The notes under the pieces are model-generated. The model saw only the letters and a program-made list of their open reading frames with translations. It was not told the origin of the DNA and ran no database searches. From Bacillota bacterium (GTDB taxonomy: Bacteria > Bacillota > Clostridia > DSM-8532): a stretch of DNA of 64,000 nucleotides. Within the stretch, counting starts at the first letter, position 1, and every line of letters starts with the position of its first letter. Position numbers and translations under genes: made by a program. This document shows, piece by piece, positions 25,664 to 34,528 of this stretch. The stretch lies in the NCBI GenBank assembly GCA_023459915.1, contig JAEWSN010000207.1, positions 34,223 to 98,222 on the forward strand, read 5' to 3'.

Positions 25664-27334
25664 TTACCCTTCGTCCGGCCATCCGAACGGCGCAAGCTGA
25701 AACGGCTGTTGCGGTCCTGCATAAGGCGCGTGTTCATAACGGCAGTCGGGAACAGTTTCTCCATGTGTGCTGAAGGGTCCACGTGGCGGGCTCCCTCCAG
25801 CAGAAAAGCTCGCCCCATCCCATGCCTCCATGCAACCGGCATGCCCTTGCTCCGCCTCCACAACACGTGGATCCTGCTGGGCCACCAGACATTGGAACAG
25901 CCGATTCTCCAGTTCCCACTGCACCTTGGCGTAGGCTGCCTGCCCGGCCACATTGTGCATTTGCGCGGGATCCCGGGTGACGTCGTACAACTCCACCAAG
26001 GGCCGTTTTCCAAAAGCCAGTGCCGCATGCCCCTGCCACCGGGGCTGATCCCGATGCCACACCATCCATGCCTTGGTGGGCCCGGCATCCATGTCGGCAT
26101 ACACCACATGGGTATCCGCCTCCAGCCTCTCGTAGGGAATGGGATTCCCCCCTTGCGACAGCAATCCGGGATCTCCCATGGGATGGCGATCCGGCGCGAA
26201 ATTCACAATCAACAGGTGATCCCGGGTGCGGATGGCGCGCTGCGGATAGGGAAGACAGCCTTCCCGTGCCGTGTCGACATGCCGCTCCCGGCCGGTGACC
26301 ACAAAATTACGGGTGGCCTCCACCTGCCCGTCAGAGGTACTGGTGAGGACGGGCCACAAACTGCTGGCGGTCATGCCCTCCGGTATGGCCACACCGGCTG
26401 CCTCGAGCAGGGTCGGCGCAAGGTCCATCAAATTCACGAAATCGCTTATCACACGGCCGCCGGGAATCCGGTCCGGCAGCCGGACAGCCAGCGGCACCTG
26501 CAGTCCGATGTCATAGAGGTTGCACTTCGCGCGGGGCATGCCCGGGATCCCATGATCACCGCTGACAATCACCAGCGTGTCATCCAGTTCGCCACGCTGC
26601 TCCAGGCAGGACAACAACACCTCCAGGCCGGCATCCACAGCGAGGCATTCCCCAAGATAGTCATTGAAGTCCCCACGCACCTCCGGAACATCCGGAATGA
26701 ACGCGGGCATCCGGCATTTGAGCTGCTCGGGATCCATCCCCCAGACGCTTTTGCCGGATCCCTTTTCCCATGTGCGATGGGTGTTTGTGGGTCCCCACCA
26801 ATAGCAGAAGGGCTTCCCCTCCGGGCGCACATCCAGGAAGGAGAGAAAATTGTCACGCACCTCGTCGAGCAGCTCCTGCTTTGCCGCCGGCATGCCCACC
26901 GAATCCGCCCGCCGGACGGCTTCATGGGAAAACCGGTTGAAGCGCACACCTGCTCCCTCGTAAGCGGTACGCCTGCCGCCATAGGGCGCATTGTAGCTCT
27001 TACCCGGAGACCAGACCTTGTAGGTGTGGCCGATGAACCAGCCGTTCTTCTCCAGCTCCAACGGGAAGGTGGGAATTGTCTCATCCCAAACAGCTCCCAG
27101 CAAGATGGCCCCCAGCCCCGTCTGCCAGAAGTAGCGCCCCGAGAGCAGCGAGCTGCGGCAAGGCGTGCAGCTGGGGGCTGTGACATACGCATTCTCGAAC
27201 AGGACCCCCTCGCGGGCCACCCGGTCAAACGCAGGCGTTTCCAGCAGTTGGGAAATGCCGCCAAACGGCCCCCTGTCGGCATACGCAGACGCATATCGTC
27301 CCCAGTCATCGGCAAAAGCAAACAGGATGTTCAT
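25664..27334 (-). CDS. Sulfatase 2 (Cys-type, CTPCR)
   Basis: A 556-residue sulfatase, the largest of the set, resembling heparan N-sulfatase (sulfamidase)-type enzymes in its opening MNILFAFADDWGRYASAYAD. The metal residues D9-D10 and the later VSGDHGIPG are present. The modification site is C56 in C-T-P-C-R, with a second cysteine at the position usually held by Ser. No signal peptide is present. It starts 69 nt after sulfatase 3 and ends 47 nt before sulfatase 1. The sulfamidase likeness suggests N-sulfoglucosamine as a candidate substrate, with moderate confidence. Confidence 0.9.
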   Translation of the reverse strand: MNILFAFADDWGRYASAYADRGPFGGISQLLETPAFDRVAREGVLFENAYVTAPSCTPCRSSLLSGRYFWQTGLGAILLGAVWDETIPTFPLELEKNGWFIGHTYKVWSPGKSYNAPYGGRRTAYEGAGVRFNRFSHEAVRRADSVGMPAAKQELLDEVRDNFLSFLDVRPEGKPFCYWWGPTNTHRTWEKGSGKSVWGMDPEQLKCRMPAFIPDVPEVRGDFNDYLGECLAVDAGLEVLLSCLEQRGELDDTLVIVSGDHGIPGMPRAKCNLYDIGLQVPLAVRLPDRIPGGRVISDFVNLMDLAPTLLEAAGVAIPEGMTASSLWPVLTSTSDGQVEATRNFVVTGRERHVDTAREGCLPYPQRAIRTRDHLLIVNFAPDRHPMGDPGLLSQGGNPIPYERLEADTHVVYADMDAGPTKAWMVWHRDQPRWQGHAALAFGKRPLVELYDVTRDPAQMHNVAGQAAYAKVQWELENRLFQCLVAQQDPRVVEAEQGHAGCMEAWDGASFSAGGSPPRGPFSTHGETVPDCRYEHAPYAGPQQPFQLAPFGWPDEG

Positions 27335-27403
27335 GTTGATCCTTTCCTGACGGCGCTGCCAGCACATCCGGCAGCCAGGCTGTTTCGATGCCGCCGCGAG
27401 CGT

Positions 27404-28879
27404 TCAGTGCAGCACATCGATTTCATAGTGCGTGGAATGCAGGCCTGGGAAGCATTCGTTTTTCCGGCAGACCGGATCCGCCTTCTGATCGCGCCAGGCA
27501 CCACCGATGTCCAAATCCGCATGCCCCACCGCACGCAACCGGTGCTTGAGCTCGCCTTCGAGCCGTGTCAGCACCTCGGCCGCCTCGAGATCTTCCGCCA
27601 GATTGTGCAGCTCCCTCGGATCGGCGTGCAGATCGAACAGCAGGGTCTGACCCCCATTGAGGTGGTGGATGTACTTCCACCGGCCATCCGTGATGAAGTG
27701 CTTGGGATGATCCCCGGAAATCTCTCCCATCGCGTATCGCACCGGTTCACCCTGCGCCATCCGCGCCTGTGTTTCCTCCGCGATCAGCGTCAGCACATCG
27801 GCGCCGTCCGTCGGCACATCATGATGGGCCAGCGAAACCCCCGCCACCGCCATGACGGTCGGCAGCACATCGCAAAGGCCCACCGGCACCGCGCATCGGG
27901 TTCCGGGCGTGATGCCCAGCGATTTTGGCGGCTTCACGACAAATGGCACATGGGCGCTTCCCTCGAAGCACATGGCCTTGCCGTAGCCATGATGGTCGCC
28001 GAACATCTCCCCGTGATCCGAGGTCAGCAGAATCAATGTCTCCTCCCACAAATCCATCTCATTCATGCGCGCGAACAGGCGACCCAGGTTGTAGTCCACC
28101 TGTGTGATGAGCCCATAATAGGCACGCAGCGCGTCATCCCGGACATCTCTTGGCAGGAAGTCGTCCGGGTGTCCCCTGTCGTCCCAGATGTGTCCCGCCT
28201 TGTCGTGCAGGTTGTCCGTCCAGTCCCCGACGGCCGGCTCCGGCACCGGTTTTCCCCGGTACATGCTGTAGTAGGGCTCCGGCGGATCCAGCGGCGGATG
28301 CGGTTTGGAGAAACTTGTCCAGAGGAAGAACGGACAGGTGGGATCCCGCGTTTCCAGAAAATCGATGGATTCCTCCACCGTCCATGCCGTGAGGGTCTGC
28401 GGCTCGGCCACCGTCGCCATGGTTGGGTACATTTCGTTCTGCCCCACGCCATGCATCATGGGACGACCCAGATGCGGGTGCTTTTCCATGTAGCGGTAAT
28501 AATCGCGTGGCAGACGGACGGAATCGAACCCATAGCGGGCACGTTCCGGCCAGAAATGCATCTTGCCGACCGCGTGCGTCTGATACCCCGCTCCGGACAA
28601 CAATCCCGGCAGGGAACGCGCGGGATCCACCGCCAGGGGATCGCGATCCTGATAATAGGCGTGCTGGTAGCTTGCCGCGCGCAAGCCATTCATGATGGTC
28701 CATCGCGCCGGAATGCAGACCGGGCAGTCCGAATAGGCGCTGGTGAAGGCAACCCCATTGCGCACCAAATGGTCCATATGCGGGGTCCGGATAAACGGGT
28801 TGCCCAGCGAACGAATGGTATCGAAACGCTGCTGGTCCAATGTGATGAGCAGAATGTTCGGACGTTGTCCAGATTCCAT
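27404..28879 (-). CDS. Sulfatase 3 (Cys-type, CIPAR)
   Basis: A 491-residue sulfatase. MESGQRPNILLITLDQQRFDTI holds the first ligand pair as D-Q, C55 in C-I-P-A-R is the formylglycine precursor, and LLTSDHGEMFGDHHGYGK carries the second set of ligands. The D-Q-Q-R-x-D opening is shared with choline-sulfatase/arylsulfatase-like subfamilies. No signal peptide is present. AGAGAGG precedes the ATG at 28879; the longer frame upstream only reads sulfatase 4 out of phase. It is spaced 88 nt from sulfatase 4. Confidence 0.9.
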   Translation of the reverse strand: MESGQRPNILLITLDQQRFDTIRSLGNPFIRTPHMDHLVRNGVAFTSAYSDCPVCIPARWTIMNGLRAASYQHAYYQDRDPLAVDPARSLPGLLSGAGYQTHAVGKMHFWPERARYGFDSVRLPRDYYRYMEKHPHLGRPMMHGVGQNEMYPTMATVAEPQTLTAWTVEESIDFLETRDPTCPFFLWTSFSKPHPPLDPPEPYYSMYRGKPVPEPAVGDWTDNLHDKAGHIWDDRGHPDDFLPRDVRDDALRAYYGLITQVDYNLGRLFARMNEMDLWEETLILLTSDHGEMFGDHHGYGKAMCFEGSAHVPFVVKPPKSLGITPGTRCAVPVGLCDVLPTVMAVAGVSLAHHDVPTDGADVLTLIAEETQARMAQGEPVRYAMGEISGDHPKHFITDGRWKYIHHLNGGQTLLFDLHADPRELHNLAEDLEAAEVLTRLEGELKHRLRAVGHADLDIGGAWRDQKADPVCRKNECFPGLHSTHYEIDVLH

Positions 28880-28967
28880 GACAGCCTCTCTTTCTGTGGT
28901 TCCCCCGGAGTTGGGATTCGCGCAATCCCGTGTAAGGTTCAATTCCCGCGCAGGTGCGTTCCACGCG

Positions 28968-30455
28968 TCAGCCGCGCAAATCCGGTTCGTGCGGCACCAC
29001 ATCGCCTGTCTCGAGGAAAAAGGTGAGCATGCGCTCCTTGAGTTCGCCAAGCACCCCGGCCAGGGCCGGGTCATCAATGCGGTTGTGCCGCTCGCCGGGG
29101 TCCGCGGTGAGGTCGTAGAGTTCATCGGATTCGTACAGCCGGCGCACATACTTGTGCGTGTGTGTCCGAACCATGACCGCCTTGGTATGCTCCGGGCCTT
29201 CGGATTGCTGCAGCCCCACTCGGGGGAAGTACAGATTGTCCGGATTTTCAATGCCGTGTTCCATGCAATGCGTTTCGCCATGAATCCGGCCACCTTCGCA
29301 AAACACGGCATCCCGGTGCGTCTGCGTGTCTCCCGCGGCCAGCGGCAGCAAGGACTTTCCGAAATGGGTGTGCGCGGGCGTGATGCCGCACAGCGCCTCC
29401 ACGGTCGCCGGAAAATCAACCAGCTCCACCAGCGCGTCCCGGATCCCCGGCACACAGGACACATCCGCCGGGGGCTTGAACAGGAACGGCACACGGGTCA
29501 GGCAGTCCTCAAAGGTGTTCTGGGTTTTTTCCACCAATCCGTAGTCTCCGGTGAAGTCGCCATGATCGCTGAACACGAAGACCGCGGTGTCATCGTACAA
29601 CCCCTTTTCCCTGAGTGCGTCCATCAGCAGGCCGAATTGCGTGTCCAGCCGGCTGCACATGCCGTAATAGGTGGCCCGTAGTTCCCGGAACCGTTCGGGG
29701 GTCCAGTCACGCAGACGCTGCCGCTCCCGGATGCCCTTGAGCAGCGAGGGTTTGCCGACCCAGCCCTCCGGTTCGGGCAGCGGCAGCGGCACCTTCTCCC
29801 TGTTGATGGCGGAATACCAGGGGTCCTCCACCCCGTAGGGGGGATGCGGATAGCCCAGCGGCAGATACAGGCACACCGGCTTGTCATCCGGAGCGTTCCG
29901 AATGAAGTCGATGGCCCCGAGCACATGTGCCCAGTCCGAATCCGGGCGGTGCGGGGGGATCCGGCCATCCCCGCTCCCCGCCACCACATCCGTCAGTTTG
30001 CCGGCATGGAAGGAAAACCAGTTGTCTCCCTCCCTGTCCCCGCGCCAGTCCTGCGAGACATGGAGGTTTGGCGCGACGGCTTCCTCCGGATGCTTCACGT
30101 CACAAAAGTCTTCATACCCGTCCTTTCCCGGCACCAGGTCGTTCTTGCCGCCCCACCAGACGGTGTAGCCCCCGTCCTTGAGGGTTTTGAGCAGCACCGG
30201 TTCATGGGCATGCAGCATGTGGAACATGGTGCGGTGCCCATGAACATGGGGATACCAGCCGGTCATGAAACTGCAGCGGCTGGGCGTGCACACCGGGTTC
30301 TGGCAAAAGGCGTTCCGGAAAGAAACACCCTCTGTTTGCGCCAGCCGGTCCAGATTCGGTGTGATCGCCGCCGGGTTGCCCAGATGGCCCAGCGCGTCGG
30401 CACGGAACTGATCCGGGTTGAATATCAGCAAATGAGGTGGCTTCCGCTTGTCCAT
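28968..30455 (-). CDS. Sulfatase 4 (Cys-type, CTPSR)
   Basis: A 495-residue sulfatase with the classical site C56-T-P-S-R60. The opening PPHLLIFNPDQFRADALGHLGNPAAITPNLDRLA provides the first metal residues (D15, Q16), and VFSDHGDFTGDYGLVEKT the second. This pattern is close to iduronate-2-sulfatase/choline-sulfatase-like bacterial enzymes. No signal peptide is present. GGAGG lies about 5 nt before the ATG at 30455. It is 128 nt downstream of sulfatase 5, the largest gap in the operon, in which I see no terminator. Confidence 0.92.
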   Translation of the reverse strand: MDKRKPPHLLIFNPDQFRADALGHLGNPAAITPNLDRLAQTEGVSFRNAFCQNPVCTPSRCSFMTGWYPHVHGHRTMFHMLHAHEPVLLKTLKDGGYTVWWGGKNDLVPGKDGYEDFCDVKHPEEAVAPNLHVSQDWRGDREGDNWFSFHAGKLTDVVAGSGDGRIPPHRPDSDWAHVLGAIDFIRNAPDDKPVCLYLPLGYPHPPYGVEDPWYSAINREKVPLPLPEPEGWVGKPSLLKGIRERQRLRDWTPERFRELRATYYGMCSRLDTQFGLLMDALREKGLYDDTAVFVFSDHGDFTGDYGLVEKTQNTFEDCLTRVPFLFKPPADVSCVPGIRDALVELVDFPATVEALCGITPAHTHFGKSLLPLAAGDTQTHRDAVFCEGGRIHGETHCMEHGIENPDNLYFPRVGLQQSEGPEHTKAVMVRTHTHKYVRRLYESDELYDLTADPGERHNRIDDPALAGVLGELKERMLTFFLETGDVVPHEPDLRG

Positions 30456-30583
30456 TTTTCCTCCAGCTCCGCCAGAACGGAGTTTGGGAGCCGGTGGAAG
30501 GGCAGTGGATACACGGGTTCCGCACCCGCATCCACAAGCCCGCCACCGGCCAAGCCATCGGTTCAAGCCATCGGTTCAAGCCG

Positions 30584-32044
30584 TTACGCGAACTCGCCGG
30601 GATGACGCCGTTTGAGCTCCGGGATCGCTTCAGCGCGCCCGGTTTGCTCCAGATAGTCGCAATATGCCTTCAAATGCCCGCGCGCATGGAATGGTCCGCC
30701 TTCCTGCATCACAATCCGCATGGGATCGATGGGCGAGGACATGGTCCGCATCATGTCGTCATGCCACCCGTTCAACCGGTACACGGCCTCCAGGCAGACA
30801 TCCCGGCGCGAAGCCGCCAGGTTGTGCTGCTCGTGGGGATCCTCCGCCAGGTTGAACAGCATTTCCTGGGGGAACAGGTGGTACCCGTCGTGGTAGGTCC
30901 GGATGTACAGCCAGTCGCCAAACCGCACGCTGCGTTGGCAGACATGCGCGTTCTGGCTCAACACCAGATGCTCCCGGCCACAATCCGCGCCTGTTGTCAG
31001 CACACCGGCATAGCTCTGCCCGTCCCAGCTCTTCATCCGGGGTTGGCTGAACAACTCCGCCAACGTGGGCGCAAGGTCCAGGTTGTAGTGCAGGCCGGCA
31101 TCCACATGTCCCTGCACGCCGCCCGGCCAGCGGACAATCATGGGAATGCGGCAGGTGATTTGATCCGCGGTGGCATGCTCGGCATAAATGCCGAGTTCAC
31201 CCAGATTCTCGCCATGATCGGCGGTGACGATGATGGCCAGGTCGTTGAGCACACCCTTTTGTTCCAGTGCCTGCAACAGTTGTCCAATATGCCCGTCCAT
31301 ATACCGGATACCACAATCGTAGCCGTCCATCACACGGCGCAATCCTTTTCTGTCCCGCGTCTCTCCCGGCTGACGCGGGTTCTGCGGATTCTCCCGATTG
31401 TCATACATGTTGATTTCCCGTGCCCCATGCGGCCCCACAAGCTTCTGGTGGGCGGCCAGCACATCATCGGTGAGCCATTCGGGCAACGGATCCTCGGCAA
31501 AGGGATTTCCAAATGCTTCGGGCGCCCGGTAGGGGGTGTGCGGATCCCAGTAGTTGATATGGAGGAACCAGTCATCCTGCGTCGCGTTGCGCTCAATCCA
31601 GTCCAGCGCGACCGGTGTGATCTCCTCCGCGGACTCCCCGCCGCTCTTGCCGGTGTTGTACATTTCCGTGAATCCCGCATAGAAGGTCCACGCGGAGTGG
31701 CGTTCGGCAAACGGGCTGATGGACGCCGTGCGATACCCGGCGCGTCGGAACACGGTGGGCAGACTTTCGGTGGCCAGCATGTCCTTGAAATCGCGTGGCG
31801 GGCCCTCGAGCCGGAAGTCGGCCGCGGTGCCGCCATGTCCGATGGCCCCGGTGTGGATGCCGAAGCGGCCGCTCATCAACGCGGCCCGCGAGGGCAGACA
31901 GGGTGCATCCGAGCAGTAGTAGTTGTCGAACCGGACGCCTTGGGCGGCAATGCGGTCGATGTTCGGGGAGGTGTCACGGGGATAGCCGTAACACCCGAGA
32001 TGGTCGGGCCGCAGGGTGTCGAGGTCCAGAAACAGGATTCTCAT
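30584..32044 (-). CDS. Sulfatase 5 (Cys-type, CLPSR)
   Basis: A 486-residue sulfatase. The opening MRILFLDLDTLRPDHLGCYGYPRDTSPNID gives the first metal ligands as D7/D9-like, the site is C49 in C-L-P-S-R, and TADHGENLGELGIYAEHA holds the later ligands. This resembles heparan/N-sulfoglucosamine and bacterial exo-sulfatase subfamilies that begin ILFLDIDTLRPDHLGCYGY. There is no signal peptide: the methionine is only three residues from the first beta strand. Its ATG overlaps the stop of the maturase gene (ATGA, 32041-32044), so enzyme and activator are translationally coupled. Confidence 0.93.
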   Translation of the reverse strand: MRILFLDLDTLRPDHLGCYGYPRDTSPNIDRIAAQGVRFDNYYCSDAPCLPSRAALMSGRFGIHTGAIGHGGTAADFRLEGPPRDFKDMLATESLPTVFRRAGYRTASISPFAERHSAWTFYAGFTEMYNTGKSGGESAEEITPVALDWIERNATQDDWFLHINYWDPHTPYRAPEAFGNPFAEDPLPEWLTDDVLAAHQKLVGPHGAREINMYDNRENPQNPRQPGETRDRKGLRRVMDGYDCGIRYMDGHIGQLLQALEQKGVLNDLAIIVTADHGENLGELGIYAEHATADQITCRIPMIVRWPGGVQGHVDAGLHYNLDLAPTLAELFSQPRMKSWDGQSYAGVLTTGADCGREHLVLSQNAHVCQRSVRFGDWLYIRTYHDGYHLFPQEMLFNLAEDPHEQHNLAASRRDVCLEAVYRLNGWHDDMMRTMSSPIDPMRIVMQEGGPFHARGHLKAYCDYLEQTGRAEAIPELKRRHPGEFA

Positions 32045-33174
32045 GATGGGGTCCTCCTTCCATATAAAGCGGCGACCTGCCGCAATCCAGGCAATGCGTG
32101 GGCAAAGAATGTCCGATAGGCCTCACAATGCAGGTTCAGACCCGGCATCCGGCCGGGTGTGTCGAAATGCTCCCGATAGCGCCGGCATCCGCCATGGCAC
32201 AGCGTTCGCCACGGACATGCCGTACAGGCGGGATCCTCCGGCAGGGACATGTCAATGAAGCGTTCCGCCGCCTCGGATGCACGCATTTGCGCAAACCCGT
32301 CCGTCAGGATGTTCCCGATTTTCCACTCGTCCAGCACATAGAAATCACAGGGGTACACACCGCCATCCGCCTCGGTGACAAACTGGCAGGAGCAGCGGCC
32401 GGACATGCCGCAGGCCTCCGGTGGCGCGCCGAGCAGCATGCCGGCCAGGTTGTCGAACCATCGGATGCTCACGGGCGTTCCACGGAGCGCATCTTCCTTC
32501 CACAGGTCGAACAGGGCAACCAGAAATGTGCCGTACCGCTCCGGCGTGAGCGAGTGGGGACGGGAAAAGGGTGGTTCCCCCAGTGGATCCAGACAGGGGA
32601 TGTATTGCTGGTAGCCAAATCCCTCCTGCTTGAAAAACCGGTAGATCTTCGCCGCATGCCGGGCGGACCAGCCGGTGACCACCGTAAGGATGTTGAAGTC
32701 GGCTCCGGCGGCACGAAGGTGCGCAATCGCCGCCATGACACGATCAAACGACCCCTTCTCCCTTGCGTCCACCCGATTGGCGTCATGGACATCTCTCGGC
32801 CCGTCCAGTGAAATGCCGGTGAGAAAGTGGTTTTGGGCAAGAAAACGCGCCCATGCGGCATCGATGGCGATCCCATTGGTCTGGATGGCATTGTGGACAC
32901 GCACCTTCTTCGTGTTGTACTGCCGCTGCAGCGCCACCACACGCTCAAAAAAGGGCAGACCGGCCACCGTGGGCTCACCCCCCTGAAAGGCAAAGGTGCA
33001 GTCCCCATCGGTAAAAGCCAGCGCCTTCCTGACCAGCGTTTCCAACACTTCGTCCGACATGATGCCGTGCGACGGGGTTGCCCGGTTTTCCGCCACATCG
33101 TGGTAGAAGCAATAGCGGCAATCCAGATTGCACAGACTGGAGGCGGGCTTGATGAGCAGGCTCAGTGGTGGCAT
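32041..33174 (-). CDS. Anaerobic sulfatase-maturating enzyme (radical SAM, SPASM)
   Basis: A 377-residue radical-SAM enzyme that oxidises the Cys (or Ser) of the sulfatase CxPxR motif to formylglycine without oxygen. The SAM cluster is C15-x3-C19-x2-C22 in CNLDCRYCFY. FAFQGGEPTVAG and the TNGIAID region follow, and the C-terminal SPASM cysteines are in CGMSGRCSCQF, GGVYPCDFY and CTACPWRTLCHGGCRR. The opening LSLLIKPASSLCNLDCRYCFY is diagnostic of anSME. GGGAGGG lies about 6 nt before the ATG at 33174. It starts 29 nt after the second ChrA-like gene and is coupled to sulfatase 5. Confidence 0.95.
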   Translation of the reverse strand: MPPLSLLIKPASSLCNLDCRYCFYHDVAENRATPSHGIMSDEVLETLVRKALAFTDGDCTFAFQGGEPTVAGLPFFERVVALQRQYNTKKVRVHNAIQTNGIAIDAAWARFLAQNHFLTGISLDGPRDVHDANRVDAREKGSFDRVMAAIAHLRAAGADFNILTVVTGWSARHAAKIYRFFKQEGFGYQQYIPCLDPLGEPPFSRPHSLTPERYGTFLVALFDLWKEDALRGTPVSIRWFDNLAGMLLGAPPEACGMSGRCSCQFVTEADGGVYPCDFYVLDEWKIGNILTDGFAQMRASEAAERFIDMSLPEDPACTACPWRTLCHGGCRRYREHFDTPGRMPGLNLHCEAYRTFFAHALPGLRQVAALYGRRTPS

Positions 33175-33203
33175 TTTTTCCCTCCCATGTGGTCTCCGGC
33201 TTG

Positions 33204-33800
33204 TCACCCAAGCGCCGGAATCCCGGCATACAGCACAATGCCGGCAACGGCTGCCAACCCGATGAGCAGCACAGGATGCATTTTCCAGCGTCCCAGCAGC
33301 AACAGGAACACCCCGAACAACACGATACCGGTCCAATCCAGCGCTGCCAGCGGATTGGAGAACAGGGAAGGCCAGAAGGCCCGGTGTTCCGGCACCCGGG
33401 ACAGGGCGGTTTGGCAAATGGAGATGGCGGCAGCGGCAATCAGGCCTGTCACCGCCGGGCGGATGCAATGAAAAATGGATTTCTGCAGCGGATGGGTCCG
33501 GTACCTGAAGAAGAAGGCGTACAGGAACAGGATGAGCAGCAGCGACGGCATGGCGACACCCAGCGTGGCCACCAGACCGCCAAACACACCGGCCACATGA
33601 AACCCCACGAAAGTGGCCGCGTTGACGGCAATCGGTCCGGGTGTCATTTCCGCAATGGCAATGACGTCCACAAACTGCGCGGCCGTCATCCAGCCATGGA
33701 CCTCCAGTTCGTGCTGGATCAGCGGAATCATGGCGTAGCCGCCACCGAAGCTGAACAAACCGATTTTGAAAAAGGTTCCGAACAAGAGCAGAAAGGTCAT
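33204..33800 (-). CDS. ChrA-family half transporter B (short-chain chromate transporter type)
   Basis: A 198-residue membrane protein with one ChrA domain: FFKIGLFSFGGGYAMIPLIQHELEV, then AIAEMTPGPIAVNAATFVGFHVAGVFGGLVATLGV, then four or five further spans. Half-size ChrA proteins act in pairs with opposite topology. Family members move chromate, a structural analogue of sulfate. Its ATG overlaps the stop of the partner gene (ATGA, 33797-33800). Being sandwiched between the ROK regulator and the sulfatase maturase suggests the natural ion here is sulfate; that is inference. Confidence 0.88.
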   Translation of the reverse strand: MTFLLLFGTFFKIGLFSFGGGYAMIPLIQHELEVHGWMTAAQFVDVIAIAEMTPGPIAVNAATFVGFHVAGVFGGLVATLGVAMPSLLLILFLYAFFFRYRTHPLQKSIFHCIRPAVTGLIAAAAISICQTALSRVPEHRAFWPSLFSNPLAALDWTGIVLFGVFLLLLGRWKMHPVLLIGLAAVAGIVLYAGIPALG

Positions 33801-34528
33801 GACGCACCCCCTTTCGGCTCATCCGGTGCTGCGGCCGGCGCATGGCCTGACGCAGCCTTTGGTGCCGGTGGTTCCTCAAAGTTGCGATCCTCGTCCGGCT
33901 GCACCTTGCGGTCCCCGGCCATCAGGCGCGCCATCCAGGCCGGTGAGAAAACATGCAGCGCGATGCCAACCACAGCCGCGCCCACAATGGCATACAGCGC
34001 ATGCAGACGCAGCACCACCACCGCAAAGGTGGCGACAACCGCCAACGCCCAGCCAAGCCCGTCGCGCACGGAGCTTTTCCCAACCTTCCAGACCGCCAGC
34101 ACCAGCAATGCCGCCACGGCAGGGCGAAGCCCCCGGAAGGCCGCCTGTGCCACCAGCGCGTCCTGAAACCGGGAGAAAAACGCGGCGATGAGGGTGATGA
34201 TGACAAAGGAGGGAAGAATCACGCCTGTTGTCGCGGCCAACGCACCCCGCGTGCCGTGCAGCCGCCTTCCCATGAGCGTGGCGGCATTGATGGCCACCGC
34301 GCCCGGCACCGATTGCGCCAGCGCCAGCACATCCACAATTTCCTGTTCGTCGATCCACTTCCGTTTCTCCACCAATTCCCTGGATATCAGCGGAATCATG
34401 GCGTACCCGCCGCCAAAGGTGAACAATCCAATCTTGAAGAATACCGAAAAAAGCGTGGGGCAGGTGACCCTTCCCGCTTCAAGCCCCTGTTCCCGCAGCT
34501 GTGTTTCCACAGCCTGTTTCTGTCTCAT
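33797..34528 (-). CDS. ChrA-family half transporter A
   Basis: A 243-residue ChrA-domain protein: FFKIGLFTFGGGYAMIPLISRELVEKRKWID, ALAQSVPGAVAINAATLMGRRLHG and several spans to about residue 205. A hydrophilic tail of about 35 residues rich in Pro, Ala and Glu follows and is not typical. The GGGYAMIPLI motif is almost identical in its partner, as expected for a dimer of homologous halves. It is coupled at both ends by ATGA overlaps, with the ROK regulator upstream (34525-34528) and with half transporter B downstream. Confidence 0.88.
   Translation of the reverse strand: MRQKQAVETQLREQGLEAGRVTCPTLFSVFFKIGLFTFGGGYAMIPLISRELVEKRKWIDEQEIVDVLALAQSVPGAVAINAATLMGRRLHGTRGALAATTGVILPSFVIITLIAAFFSRFQDALVAQAAFRGLRPAVAALLVLAVWKVGKSSVRDGLGWALAVVATFAVVVLRLHALYAIVGAAVVGIALHVFSPAWMARLMAGDRKVQPDEDRNFEEPPAPKAASGHAPAAAPDEPKGGAS

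Noticed and set aside
25643..29026. Long open frame on the plus strand opposite the sulfatases
   Set aside because: It is antisense to two strongly conserved sulfatases, its product is Gln/His/Arg-rich without any family motif, and it has no ribosome binding site. It is an effect of GC-rich codon use.
33204..34528. Chromate resistance operon
   Set aside because: There is no chrB or other metal gene next to it; the coupled genes are a sugar-type regulator and sulfatase functions.
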